NCBI GenBank assembly: GCA_022496185.1
Contig: WTXG01000221.1
Coordinates: 1 to 59,394 of the forward strand
Direction: 5' to 3'
Source of the DNA: Multifurca ochricompacta
Taxonomy: Eukaryota; Basidiomycota; Agaricomycetes; Russulales; Russulaceae
DNA length: 59,394 nucleotides
The notes below the pieces were generated by a model. It worked only from the letters and a program-made list of their open reading frames with translations, ran no database searches and was not told the origin of the DNA. Positions 20,473-32,282 of the stretch are shown piece after piece. A program made the translations under genes and the position numbers. How positions within the stretch are numbered: position 1 is the first letter of the stretch; the number at the start of each line of letters is the position of its first letter.

Positions 20473-20978
20473 TGTAGAACAGGCATGATGTGCAGCATAC
20501 TGACTGTGTGTGTTAGCGGGTTAAGCTAGAGAAACAAGTTATACTTCAGAGGTGAAGAAAACTCTATATTACTATACTACACACCTAGAGAAACAAGTTA
20601 TCTACAAGAGACGGTTAGTTATAGGTAAGGCAGTAAGTAGAGAGACTGGGACTTACACTTCAGAGGTGAAGAAAACTCTGAAGTGTAAGAGACAAAACAG
20701 ACACCCTTATATACTCTTCAAGGGATGGTCTGTGCACTGGGAATAAGTCCTCAAGTGCCAGACAAAGTCCAAACAATAAACATGAGGGAGAAAGGCCATT
20801 GGCCATTACAGAAATCACATGTTACATGGTGCATCAGTCAGCTACTGCGGAATGTGAGAAAGAAAGTAATAATGATAATGTAAAAAGTCCGAGACTCCGG
20901 TATCTAATCTAATCTACAAAGTAGCTAATCTAATCACCTGATGCCTGAAGCATCACTGAACATCTTCTGTGTTCAACA
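20473..20978 (-). repeat. Solo copia LTR inserted in B1 pol, TSD GGAAC
   Basis: A 506-bp LTR, the reverse complement of the Cop-1 LTR type, starting TGTAGAACAGGC and ending TGTTCAACA on the plus strand. It is flanked by GGAAC at 20468-20472 and 20979-20983. Removing the LTR and one repeat restores the protein path NIWN-IDGTA found in other pol copies. There is no internal copia sequence, so the element left by LTR-LTR recombination. Confidence 0.93.
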
Positions 20979-22983
20979 GGAACATTGATGGGACAGCTAA
21001 TAAAGCCGGAAAAATCACACATTGCTGTGATTTGGAAGTACAGGTTGGGGAATGGACTAAACAACTCCATTTCCTCATTACAGATCTAGGAGATGAAGAT
21101 ATGGTTTTGGGATATCCATGGCTGGCAGCATTCGAACCAAAAATTAACTGGGCAGGAGCAACCATGGACAAGGACTTTTACCTGGTTATCATCACATCCC
21201 TGGGATATGATTATGCTGCTCAACACCCTCTCACCCATGCCATAGTTATGGGATCGGCCGTCACCTGGAGTGATGTAGAACCTGTGGATCAGGTGTACTG
21301 TTATGTCACGAAAGCATCAGAGCTGGCTCAGGCAGAAGCACAAAGGAATCCAGAAAAGACATTTGAGGAAGTAGTCCCTACTGAATATCACTGACATTGG
21401 AAGGTCTTCTCTGAAGAGGAATCACAGCGTTTCCCTCCTTCTTGACCTTGGGACCATGCCATTGACTTTGTCCCAGACACTCCTCTGTCGGTGGATTGCA
21501 AGATCTATCTGTTGTCACAACTGGAAAAGGAAGCACTCTCTACCTTCCTGGAAGAACATTTGGCAAAGGGATATATACAGCCCTCTAACTCTCCTTATGC
21601 CTCACCCTTCTTCTTCATCAAAAAGAAGGATGGAAAGCTGTGACCAGTACAGGACTATTGACGGATTAATGAACTCACAGTGAAAAACAACTACCCACTT
21701 CCTTTGATCTCTGAAATCATTGACAAAATGCACAACAAGGCCTTATTTTTGAAAATGGACATCTGTTGGGGGTATAACAATATCCATATCCAGGAAGGCG
21801 ACCAGCCCAAGGCCACCTTCAAGACCAATCAAGGACTCTTCAAACCCAACATCATGTTCTTCAGCCTAACAAACTCACCCGCAACCTTCCAGTCAATGAT
21901 GAATCACATTTTCCGAGATCTGATCCTTATGGAGGAAGTGGTTGTATACATGGATGACATCCTGGTAGCTACTGGAAATGATGTTGATCACCATCATACT
22001 CATGTTCATGAAGTACTGGACATCTTGGCCAAACACGACCTTTATTTGAAACCAGCCAAGTGTTCATTTGAACAAACCAGTGTCAAATACCTTGGGGTCA
22101 TTCTAGAAGGGGGTCAAGTACGCATGGACCTGGTGAAGGTACAAGGGATCCAGGAATGGTCCACACCCCGGTGTACCAAGGATGTCAGATCATTCATTGG
22201 TTTCTGTAACTTTTATCAACAATTCATCAAAGGATTTTCAGCCATAGCCCGACCACTAAACGACTTATTGAAGAAGGATGTACCCTGGCATTGGGATATA
22301 CCACAACAAGAGGCTTTCGAGCAGATAAAAACGATCATTAGTTCAGAACCCATTCTCATCCAACCCAATCTGGAAAAGCTGTTTGAACTTGAAGTTGATG
22401 CCTCTATGTACGCCAATGGGGCTGTTCTCTCACAATGTGATGACATGGGGATTCTCCACCCTGTAGTGTTTTACTCAGAAACCTTTTCATCAGCAGAAAG
22501 AAATTACAACATTTGGGACAGGGAACTGTTAGCTATTGTAAAGGCACTACAACATTGGTGGCCATATTTGGCCGGATCTCCACATAAAACCATCATTTAT
22601 ACGGACCATTCCAATCTCCTATACTGGCGAGAACCTCATAAAATTAGCCGATGGGTAGCACAGGAAGTCTTGGAGCTAGAAGAATACAACTTTACGCTCA
22701 AACACCTCCTGGGAGCTCGTAATGCATGTGTGGATGCCCTGTCTAGACCAGCTGGCAGTGACAAAGGAGAAAATGACAATGATAACATCACAGTCTTACT
22801 GGAAGATGTCTTTGCAAAATAGCAGTCGTTAGCCTCCTTGACATGGATTTATGGGCCCAAGTGACACAGAACATGAACCAGGAATTGTGCAAATCCTGGG
22901 TAGAACCCCATAACTTGAAGATGAAGAACGGTCTTGGGTGGAAAGATGATGATAGGCTGGTTGTCACCGGTGGTGACAACATT

Positions 22984-22997
22984 AAGAGGGGGGTGAT
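22984..22997 (+). promoter_or_regulatory. Candidate central PPT in B1 integrase
   Basis: The same AAGAGGGGGGTGAT as in family A, although B1 and A differ at many synonymous sites on either side. The upstream inverted repeat GTTGTCACC / GGTGACAAC is perfect here. Confidence 0.5.
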
Positions 22998-23367
22998 CCA
23001 TTTTCACCATGACCTTCCCTCTGCAGGACACCCAGGCATCACCAATACCTATGCTCTGGCCAAATGTGACTACTGGTGGCCAAACATGAAGAAGGATGTA
23101 GAAGCATATGTTAAAGGATGTGCCAAATGCCAAGCAAACAAAGTAAATACACACCTGAAACCACCAGCACTTTCACCCATCACACCAATTGCAACAGCTC
23201 CTTTCCAAACTATTGCCATGGACTTTATTGTCAAACTGCCACCATCACAAGGGTATGACTCAATACTCACCATCATGGACCATGATTACTCAAAAGCAGC
23301 TCTCTTCATCCCCTGCAATGAAACAATATCAGCAGAAGGGGTTGCCAGACTCTACCTGGACCATGTA

Positions 23368-24108
23368 CAGTGGGTCAAAAAACTGTCCCGATGTTTGCAC
23401 CATTTCTAGTATTCACTCTATAGCACCTCAGCATTTAGGAATCTGGTTATGGTGTGGCTGTATGTCTGAAAGCCCTGCTTCCTGGCTACCATGCCCAATT
23501 TGGATCAAAGAGATTGGCCATGATATAAGCATTTTATGATCAAATCAAATCAATCAATCATCGGGACAGTTTTTTGACCCACATTTTAAATCCACTATCT
23601 GCCCAATTACTCCTTTTTTTCACCCCTTTTTGCCTTGGTAACTCCTTGAATCCTTTTAGTCATCCTTTCTATAACCTTTTGCCATCATTCTGGTGCATTT
23701 TTATTCCACTCCTCCACCACCCTCTCCCACAACTCAGGTATCCCCTTGACTGGTTAAGAACCTTCTTCAGATCCACCCAGAGGTGTCCAATGGGGCTAAT
23801 ATTTCAAGGGATTGGGCTATCCATACCAGGCTTCAATATTCCTGTCTTAAAACTGCTGGCTTGCCTTCTTGGAATTGTGTTTTGGGTCATTGTCCCACTG
23901 AAACATGGTTTCACCCTCCACCATTTCTTACTTTTCAAACCTTTCCACCACTCCGCCATCCAAAATATCACAGTACTGGCATGGATTCATGATCCCCTAA
24001 ACCCCTGTAAGCATTCCTAGTCCATTCCACCCCATACAAGACCAATACCATAAGTTCTTCCTCCTCCATGCTTGACTGTCAGGGTGGTGGTTCTGTCAGA
24101 GGGTGGTT
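23368..24108 (+). repeat. Left arm of Tc-FB inverted repeat
   Basis: The arm starts with the 25-base terminus. Near 23559-23583 it has the same motif in inverted orientation (CATCGGGACAGTTTTTTGAC), so each arm has a 215-base end module closed by inverted motif copies. The inner part is antisense transposase. Confidence 0.92.
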
Positions 24109-24220
24109 CTCCCTTATTTTTCCCAAGTGTAGCTCCTTCTGTCTGAACCAATTCTGTTCATTATAGTCTCACCTGACCACAAGATCCTTTTCCAGTCATC
24201 CACTGTCCAATTTTCATGGT
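23585..24220 (-). pseudogene. Tc1-type transposase remnant (C-terminal part)
   Basis: Read on the minus strand, the middle piece gives a DDW-K-ILWSGET stretch, where Tc1 transposases have SDE; the first catalytic Asp therefore reads Gly. The left arm then gives FQWDNDPKHNSKK, with the second catalytic Asp present, and SPIGHLWVDLKK, where the family has PIEHLW; the catalytic Glu therefore reads Gly. Several in-frame stops are present. The N-terminal DNA-binding part is missing. The copy cannot be active. Confidence 0.8.
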
Positions 24221-24961
24221 AACCACCCTCTGACAGAACCACCACCCTGACAGTCAAGCATGGAGGAGGAAGAACTTATGGTATTGGTCTTGTATGGGGT
24301 GGAATGGACTAGGAATGCTTACAGGGGTTTAGGGGATCATGAATCCATGCCAGTACTGTGATATTTTGGATGGCGGAGTGGTGGAAAGGTTTGAAAAGTA
24401 AGAAATGGTGGAGGGTGAATGCATGTTTCAGTGGGACAATGACCCAAAACACAATTCCAAGAAGGCAAGCCAGCAGTTTTAAGACAGGAATATTGAAGCC
24501 TGGTATGGATAGCCCAATCCCTTGAAATATTAGCCCCATTGGACACCTCTGGGTGGATCTGAAGAAGGTTCTTAACCAGTCAAGGGGATACCTGAGTTGT
24601 GGGAGAGGGTGGTGGAGGAGTGGAATAAAAATGCACCAGAATGATGGCAAAAGGTTATAGAAAGGATGACTAAAAGGATTCAAGGAGTTACCAAGGCAAA
24701 AAGGGGTGAAAAAAAGGAGTAATTGGGCAGATAGTGGATTTAAAATGTGGGTCAAAAAACTGTCCCGATGATTGATTGATTTGATTTGATCATAAAATGC
24801 TTATATCATGGCCAATCTCTTTGATCCAAATTGGGCATGGTAGCCAGGAAGCAGGGCTTTCAGACATACAGCCACACCATAACCAGATTCCTAAATGCTG
24901 AGGTGCTATAGAGTGAATACTAGAAATGGTGCAAACATCGGGACAGTTTTTTGACCCACTG
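24221..24961 (-). repeat. Right arm of Tc-FB inverted repeat
   Basis: The inverted copy of 23368-24108 with the same length. It carries a second copy of the DNDPKH and PIGHLW transposase coding, here on the plus strand (about 24430-24560). Confidence 0.92.
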
Positions 24962-25572
24962 TATACCGGCACTATGGACTCCCCCAGAAAATCATTTCCG
25001 ACTGAGACCCACACTTTGCATCCATGTTTGCTCGTGCCCTCTGTAAATGCCTTGATATCCAGCAGAACATTTCACCAGCATATCACCCCCAAACAGATGG
25101 ACAGTCAGAATGGACAAATCAATGGTTGGAACAGTATCTTCGATTCTGGTGCAATGAGTGACAAGATGACTGGGCAGAATGGTTGGCAACAGCAGAGTTT
25201 GCACACAATAGCTGGCCAAATGGGACAATGAAGGTCTCCCCCTTCTCCCTTATAATGGGATGGAACCCCTGCACTACATGGACGGATAAGCCCACCAACG
25301 TACCATCAGTCACCCAGCGTATCAACCAATGGGAGGAAGTATGAGAATTGGCCAGTAGAAATCTTCAGAAGGCGCAAAAGACCCTGGCTGAGAAGCCCAC
25401 AAAGTTTATGCCCTACCAGGTTGGAGATCAGGTCTGGTTGGAAGGGCATAATATTTGAACTTCTCATCCAATGGCAAAACTTGCTCCTAGATGCCATGGG
25501 CCATTTAAGATAGAACAGAAGTTGTCCAATGTTACATACAAGCTGACACTACTGCCCACATGGAAGATCCAC

Positions 25573-26151
25573 TGTCACAGCCAGGTGCGTGCCGTGTCAA
25601 GACCAGAGAGTCGTTCGGATTCAAGGTAACTAAGTCAGGATCAAGACCACAACTAAGTCGAGTTAAGCCCACACAAGATAGAGGGGCGCGTGCAAGATAC
25701 AGGATCGAACAGCGACACTAAGTCCTGTCACAAGCTACTGGGGTTCGAAGTCCCTCTAAGTCGCAGCTTAAGAGGGTTCAAGGGGAATCTTTCTGTGAGT
25801 CAAGGAAACACCTGTATTGGCACAGGAGAACAGACTTAGAGTCTGTTTGTCTCGAAACTACATAGGTTAAATACAGTCCAGTCACTATCAAAGATAAGGG
25901 CCTAGCCAGTAAGATAAAGTGACGTAGATGTAGTAGAATGATATCATACTATGTCCTAGTGATCTCATGGCTATGTCAATTACATCATGTAAGTACAAAG
26001 GATGGGCTAGACCAAGACACAAACAAGCAACAGAGGGGTTGCGCCCTCTGTGATATACAGTCAGTTAACCTAGTTAGATAGATCAGCTGATACAGCCCAT
26101 GCAGTCGTTCTAGACAGTCGAGAAGGAAGAAAAGATAATCAAACCGTCACA
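25573..26151 (-). repeat. C2 3' LTR, inserted in B1 pol
   Basis: 579 bp, TGTCACAGCC...ACCGTCACA, related to but clearly diverged from the 611-bp C1 LTRs. On the minus strand it has a TATTTAA box and AAGTCTGTTCT about 36 bases on. The left flank is TCCAC. The 5' LTR of this element is not in the window. Confidence 0.87.
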
Positions 26152-26189
26152 TCACCCCTCTGTTACAGTGGTGCTTGCCTCAAGCACAC

Positions 26190-27374
26190 TTAGTCATCAC
26201 CAGTGAGGTCTATGATACGAGGTGGGGCAATGCGAAGGCGACGACGACGAGGCAGATGGGAACTACCTATACCTCCAGCCTGTAGGACAGCATGCAGTTC
26301 TGGGTGGGGTGCAAAGTGGGAGGCAGCTGCTGGCATCATGCGAGGGTTGTTGGAGTATGCATAAGTTAAATAGGGATAGAGCCGATGATAAACATCACCA
26401 CGAGACATAGCATGTACAGCAATGCGGATATCTTGATTGGCCCTCTCAGCCATTCGCCTCCAGTGTGCAAGATTTCAATGGGCCTCATCCAAATGTCGAG
26501 CACCATAACGGTAGCGAGACACCTCTGCCCAGGCCCCAGGGTCGTCCATGTCATCAAGGGCACCATTGACAATGGTGGTGAAGTTTTGATCAGCTTCAAA
26601 GAGTCGCTGTTGCATTGATGTGAGGATAGGGTTGGGGCCACGGTCAAAGCATGGGTGTGGAGTGATGTAGAGGGGAATGTAATAAACTGGTTGATGAGCT
26701 CCCATAGTGAAGGCTATGCGTGGGTCAGAACGTCGATAATCATAGGCCAGCCAACGAGCAACATTGATGCGACCAGCGTTGTCTGAGATGCAGTGGTCGA
26801 AATAGTGGTGTGAGTGTTCGTGATTGCGCATGAAGGGGAGAGGGGGTGGGTTGTACCGAGCAGCATGTTCTTGTTCTTCTTCAAGCTCCTGTTGGGTCTG
26901 TTGTACTATGGCATCATCAGGGAGTTGGCCAGATTCGGGCTCCAGAGAAGTGGGTCGATAGGTCGTGGCAAGGTCAACAGCCGGGGAATCATCAGCCTCC
27001 AGTCGCGCTCTGACTTCCTGTAGCAAAGTCATCACCCTAGAACGAATTTCCTGGTCTATAGTTTGGTCCTGCGAAGCCAGAGTGATTGCCTGAGTTATAT
27101 TTTCTACTGGGATGTCAGTCATGGTGAAGGAGAAGTGGGAAGGTGGTGTGGAGTTGGCGGAAGTCGATTCTGGTGAAGGAGGGAGAGTGGGAGCGTCAGA
27201 AGGTCGTAAAAGGGCACCCAGAGTGGCCACATCATTGGCAGCCGCAATAGTTCGATCCAGAAAAGTGATGTCGATGATGGGGACTGGTGGGGTGTCGGTC
27301 TGAGAGGTGTCAGTCTGGGCGGCATCGGTCTGAGATGGCAAAGCGGGGCAGGACGTTGTCATTCTTGGGGTAGG
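26190..27374 (-). pseudogene. C2 ORF3 (post-pol accessory protein, family C type), one nonsense codon
   Basis: The minus-strand frame is open from the A2 LTR border to 26190 except for TGA at plus-strand 26475-26477, where C1a has a CGC Arg codon. It holds a Pro/Thr-rich N-terminus, a helical segment IDQEIRSRVMTLLQEVRARL, a central block (PVYYIPLYITP, then GALDDMDDPGAW), a long helical part and the end RRRRLRIAPPR. The start lies beyond the A2 insertion: the segment inverted at 43667-43796 supplies the missing upstream codons. There are no zinc knuckles. Function unknown. Confidence 0.75.
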
Positions 27375-27952
27375 TGTTACGAACCCCATCTCTTCTGACT
27401 TTCTTTCTCCTACCTAACAACGACCCCTCCTTGCCGCCTACTTTACATTATCAGATCACGTCTCCATTGTGGGATCCTTCACGTGCCCTGCTCCCTTCCC
27501 CGTGATTGCCTTTGTCTATGTTTGTATTACTGTACTTGTGTTTGGACTCTTATCCTATCCCTTATCTTTACGACCGGACACTTACTTAATCCCCTATCAG
27601 AAGCCAGGCTTTACGCCCTCCGCTTTCGTATATTCGGGCCCACTTGACTCCGTTATCTTATCTATAGACGCCCATTCAATTACGTATATAAGTCCACTGT
27701 AACTACCTTGTAGACCTCAGACTCGACTTATTGAATACATCGGTGTTTGTCTTCTGGACTTCCCCTTGAAACCTCTGACTCGACCATCTCAGTGCTTTTG
27801 GCACTTCCCGCTTAACATTGTCATTCGGGAGCAGCCCCGTTGACTTTGACTCATTCATCTTAAACTCCAAGAGGCCTTATTGACCTCTTATCTGAACATA
27901 CGTACAATGCTGTCGCACAAGTCGTGCAGAACGTCTCACACCGGACGTAACA
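27375..27952 (+). repeat. A2 5' LTR
   Basis: 578 bp. TATATAA at 27685-27691 and the self-primer AGACTCGACTT at 27719-27729, 34 bases from the box start. Unlike most copies it has acquired an ATG near 27907 by an ACG to ATG change. Confidence 0.92.
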
Positions 27953-27954
27953 TC

Positions 27955-27965
27955 AAGTCGAGTCT
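27955..27965 (+). promoter_or_regulatory. A2 self-primed PBS
   Basis: AAGTCGAGTCT, two bases after the LTR, is the exact complement of the 11-nt AGACTCGACTT at 27719-27729. Confidence 0.72.
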
Positions 27966-27971
27966 CTCACA

Positions 27972-29484
27972 GTGGCTTCCAGCCGCAGTCAGACCCTCTT
28001 CCGAGAAGAGCTCATCGAACGCAGAGACGAGAATAATCTTTCACAGCAAGTACTTGGCTCTGCCGCCTGGAAGGACTTTGAATCCGAGTTTGGATACTAC
28101 GTCTATCACGACGGAAGATACCAACCGGTAGAATACAACGAAGAGAAAAGAGTTTGGTATTGTATCCGATACTCGGACAGTCGAAACTCTTGGGTTACAA
28201 CCAGACCTGCCCCACCTGAATTTGGACTAGGCCCGTGGAGAGAAAACCCTCCGGCCATTGTCACGGACTCCGAACCAGAGGAGTACGTAGAAGAACCTAG
28301 TGAAGAAGAAGCACTGGCATTAGCGTCGTCTACAGCCCCAGTTGCACCCGAAGTTGTCACGTTCAGAGCCCCTGCTTTGACAACTCCCCAGATCTCTATA
28401 CAATCCACCAACACGTCACCCCGTTTTACCAAAACATGTCCACCATTGCTGCCCAGCTTCCAGACCCTGCCCCACCAGCCCCAGTGGCAGCACCACCAAA
28501 CATTCCCCCCCCGTCTGGACGATTGTCAGGAGTGCTTCCCCAAACGTTCACTGGGGACCGCTCACAGAGCAAAAAATTCATGTTGGAGTTCACAACCTTT
28601 AAGAACTTCAACCATGACGTCCCGCAGATTGTCAATCCATTTCAACGAGCCAATCTGTTCCTTTCCCTAATTCGGGGGGATGTGGTTGACGACTGGACCA
28701 TGGAACAGCTGGAGTGGCTGAACGAACAAGTCAAAGTGGGCGTCGTACCACTAGTGAAGGTCTTTGGGAGACCATCGCTGAGCGGTTCAAAGATGCCTTC
28801 ACGGATGGGCAGGCCAAGCAGAAGGCAGCCTGGGAATTAAAGTCCCTTAGAATGGAGAAGGGAGAACTTGACGCATATGTCGCCAAGTTCAGAAGTCTAG
28901 CCAACAGGGCCGGCTATGACATGGATGAAGAGGCAATGTTAGACCTCTTTTCTCAGGGTTTGCCCAACCCCCTGGTCAAGAATATTATTCAGTTTCATCA
29001 CCCCCACGACTGGGACACTTGGGTTGACGCTGCTCGGAGACAGCAACAAGACTACCTTGATTTCCAGACAAGGTTTGGAGTTGACACCAAAAAGGGAAAA
29101 ACCTGAGACCAGTGGAAGGCAGCGTTCGGAGTGAAGCCCGCGCCACATGGCCAGAGGGATCCAAACGCTATGGATACCTCTGCAGATCGAGCCCGAGCTC
29201 GGGCAGCACTTACAGAAGACAAGCGGCAGACACTAATGAAAGAAGGGCGCTGCTTCCATTGCAGAGCATTGGGACATATGTCTCGGGACTGTCCCAAGAA
29301 GGGAGCACGAGTTGCCGTCGCCATGGTGGCACCAGAACACCCCGTTCAGAACAACCCCCCCACCGTGGACAAGCGGTCAAAAGAAGAAAAAGCTCAGGAC
29401 ATATGGGCCAACATGATGAAGGAGAGTGAGGAAGTGCACGCCATACTAGTAGAGAAGGCGTTTGCAAAGAAGGATTTTTGTTAG
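27972..29484 (+). pseudogene. A2 gag, frameshifted
   Basis: Coding starts at the GTG of GTGGCTTCC and follows the A3 gag. It changes frame near 28415 and again near 28730, and has TGA at 29104-29106. The knuckle CFHCRALGHMSRDC is present and the frame ends AKKDFC with TAG overlapping the pol frame. No ATG lies in the gag region until about 28436. Changes relative to A3 in the N-terminal 150 codons are mostly synonymous, so that part has been under protein selection. Confidence 0.85.
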
Positions 29485-32282
29485 GCTCAAACCCATCGGC
29501 CTGGGCACGAGCACTCCATGTTACCTCTGTGTATGCTAGTCAATTCAAATCATTGAAAATACCAGTCCATTTTGAAACTACACAGAGGACGGCCGATCGA
29601 GATATTTTAGTGGATTCCGGAGCCACAGACAATTTTATTCACCCACAACTAATCAAGACGATGGGTCTGGGACAGCTGGCACTTCCCCAGGAAAAGAACA
29701 TTTGGAACATTGACGGAACGGCCAACCGCGCTGGAAAGATCACTCATTACACGGATCTGAAGGTCCAGGTTGGAGAAACCACGAAGAACATTCATTTCCT
29801 GATTACAGACCTGGGAGACGAAGATCTTATCTTAGGATATCCATGGCTTGCCGCGTTTGAGCCCAAGATCAACTGGGCTGATGCGACAATGGACAAAGAA
29901 TCATATCCCACTATCATTACGTCCATAGGCTATGACTACGCAGTCAGACATCCAACAATAAAAGCCACAAGACAGGAGAGGAAGACCCAGGTCACTGTTA
30001 CGCCACTAAAGCATCAGAGTTAGCCCAAAAGGCAATACAAGGGCAGACAGAAAAGACATACAGCGACATAGTGCCAAGTGTCTACCATAGGCATTGGAAG
30101 GTGTTCTCCGAAGAAGAATCCCAGCGTTTTCCACCTTCCAGACCATGGGACCATGCCATAGACCTACTCCCCGATACACCTACAGCAATAGATTGCAAAA
30201 TATATCTGCTGTCTCAGTCCGAGCAGGTGGCACTGACAGAATTCCTTGAAGAACATTTGGCAAAAGGATATATTCGCCCATCCAAGTCGCAGTACGCCTC
30301 GCCCTTCTTCTTCATCAAAAAGAAGGACGGCAAGCTGCGACCGGTTCAGGATTACCGGCGAATTAACACACACACCGTAAAGAATGCCTACCCCCTACCG
30401 CTCATCTCTGAACTCATTGACACTATGAGGGATAAGTCCCTCTTCTCGAAGATGGACGTACGATGGGGCTACAATAACGTTAGAATCAAGGAAGGTGACC
30501 AGTGCAAGGCGGCGTTCAAAACAAATCAAGGGTTGTTCGAACCCAATGTTATGTTTTTTGGTCTCACGAACTCGCCGGCAACGTTTCAGTCTATGATGAA
30601 CCACATCTTCCGCGATCTCATTCTCACAGGAGAAGTAGTGGTCTACATGGACGACATCCTAGTAGCCACCACAGATGATTTGGACCACCATCGACGTCAT
30701 GTACATCAGGTACTGGATATACTGCAAGAACATGATCTCTACCTCAAACCTGCCAAATGCTCTTTTGAACAACAGAGCGTTGAGTATCTAGGAGTCATCT
30801 TGGAAGGAGGACAAGTGCGCATGGATCCTGTGAAAGTACAGGGAATCCGGGAGTGGCCCGTGCCGACCTGCGTCAAGGATGTCCGATCATTCATCGGATT
30901 CTGTAACTTCTACCGATGATTCGTCAAGGGATTTTCAGGCATAGCGCGACCACTGAACGACCTACTGAAAAAGGACGTACCATGGCATTGGGATGCCGCA
31001 CAGCAGCAGGCGTTTGAACAGATTAGGGACCTCGTCGGCTCGGAACCAGTACTTATCCAACCAGATCTGAGCCACCCCTTCGAGGTAGAGGTGGACGCCT
31101 CACACTTTGTGAACGGGGCAGTATTATACCAGAGAGATGCTGCACAAGTGCTTCACCCAGTGGCATACTACTCCGAAACCTTCTCCCCAGCCGAAAGAAA
31201 CTATGACATCTGGGACAGAGAGCTCTTAGCCATCGTCAAGGCATTACGACACTGGCGACCCTACTTGGCAGGAACCCCCCACAAGACCATCATCTATACT
31301 GATCATTCCAACCTGCTATACTGGAAAGAACCCCATAAAATCAGTCGACGTGTGGCACGAGAGGTCTTGGAACTGGAAGAATACAACTTCACACTGAAAC
31401 ACATTGCCGGGAGTCAGAACGCTAGAGCAGATGCATTATCGCGCAGACCAGACATGCATACAGGGGAGGACGACAATAACGACATCACTGTCCTCCCAGA
31501 GGAAGTATTTGCCAAGACGGCCGTTGTCAGTCTCCACGACATGGACCTTTGGGCACAAGTCTCCCAAAACATGAACCAAGACCTGTGCCGTTCATGGGCT
31601 GATGCTCATAATCTAAAGAAGATCAACGGTCTGTGGTGGAAAGACGGGGACCGACTCGTTGTCACCGGTGGCGACAACATTAAGAGGGGGGTGATCCATT
31701 TTCATCACGACCTTCCCTCCGCCGGCCATCCAGGCATTGCCAACACCTATGCCCTGGCCAGACGAGACTATTGGTGGCCCAATATGAAAAAGGACATCGA
31801 GAGCTACATACGAGGATGCACATCATGTCAAGCAAACAAGGTGAACACACACCCAAAAGTCCCACCAATGCTCCCCATCACTCCCAGTACCTCGACTCCT
31901 TTCCAGACCATCGCCATGGACTTCATTGTCAAGCTGCCCAAATCACAAGGCTTTGACACTATCCTTACAGTCACAGATCATGATTGCTCCAAAGCGGCCC
32001 TCTTCATTCCCTGCAACGAAACTATCACAGCCGAAGGAGTGGCGAAACTATACCTGAACCATGTATACCGTCACTACGGACTCCCTAAAAAGATCATCTC
32101 TGACCGAGACACCCGTTTCACATCGGCGTTTGCAAGGGCCTTATGCAAGACGCTGGACATCATGCAGAACATCTTGACGGCATACCATCCACAGACAGAC
32201 GGACAGTCCGAGCGGACGAATCAATGGTTAGAACAGTATCTCCGGTTTTGGTGCAATGGCAGGCAGGACGACTGGGCAGAAT
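29478..32282 (+). pseudogene. A2 pol, 5' part
   Basis: Protease DSGAT, RT with YMDDILVAT, RNase H and integrase through the E motif (QSERTNQW) up to the codon before the A3 insertion. Lesions are a frameshift near 29990-30020 and TGA at 30917-30919, where A3 has CGA. The reading frame continues after A3 at 39749. Confidence 0.9.
31682..31695 (+). promoter_or_regulatory. Candidate central PPT in A2 integrase
   Basis: AAGAGGGGGGTGAT, identical to the other copies, next to the GTTGTCACC hairpin. Confidence 0.5.

Larger units (their letters stand above)
23368..24961. mobile_element. Tc-FB: foldback Tc1/mariner-type element, TSD TA
   Basis: 1,594 bp bounded by CAGTGGGTCAAAAAACTG and its reverse complement and flanked by TA on both sides. 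Removing it and one TA restores the integrase path DHVYRHYGLP. The element is a giant hairpin: the left arm 23368-24108 and right arm 24221-24961 are both 741 bases and differ at only about two positions seen (near 23905 and 24422). The 112-bp middle is single copy. Transposase remnants mark it as Tc1-like. Both ends carry the same terminus, so mobilisation in trans is possible. Confidence 0.92.
20390..25572 (+). pseudogene. B1 pol: chromovirus pol interrupted by a solo copia LTR and Tc-FB
   Basis: The pieces are 20390-20472, 20979-23367 and 24962-25572. Together they run from protease TDNFI through RT (YMDDILVAT near 21950), RNase H, integrase HHCC, the D and E motifs (QSEWTNQW) and most of the integrase C-terminus, stopping at TWKIH where the C2 LTR begins. 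In-frame TGA codons lie at 21392, 21443, 21641, 21659, 25003, 25159 and 25342. All but one frame break are nonsense; a one-base deletion near 22820 shifts the frame. Gag and the 5' part of protease are missing. It is about as close to B2 (53219 on) as two members of one family. Not functional. Confidence 0.9.

Noticed and set aside
20552..20746. 64-codon ORF similar to one at 1859-2053
   Set aside because: Both are frames within copia LTRs. The similarity is that of the LTR DNA, and one is on the strand opposite to the LTR transcript.
23574..24020. 148-codon ORF, with a twin at 24309-24755 on the other strand
   Set aside because: Both are antisense shadows of the Tc1 transposase remnant in the two arms. 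The sense strand gives the DNDPKH and HLWVDLKK motifs.
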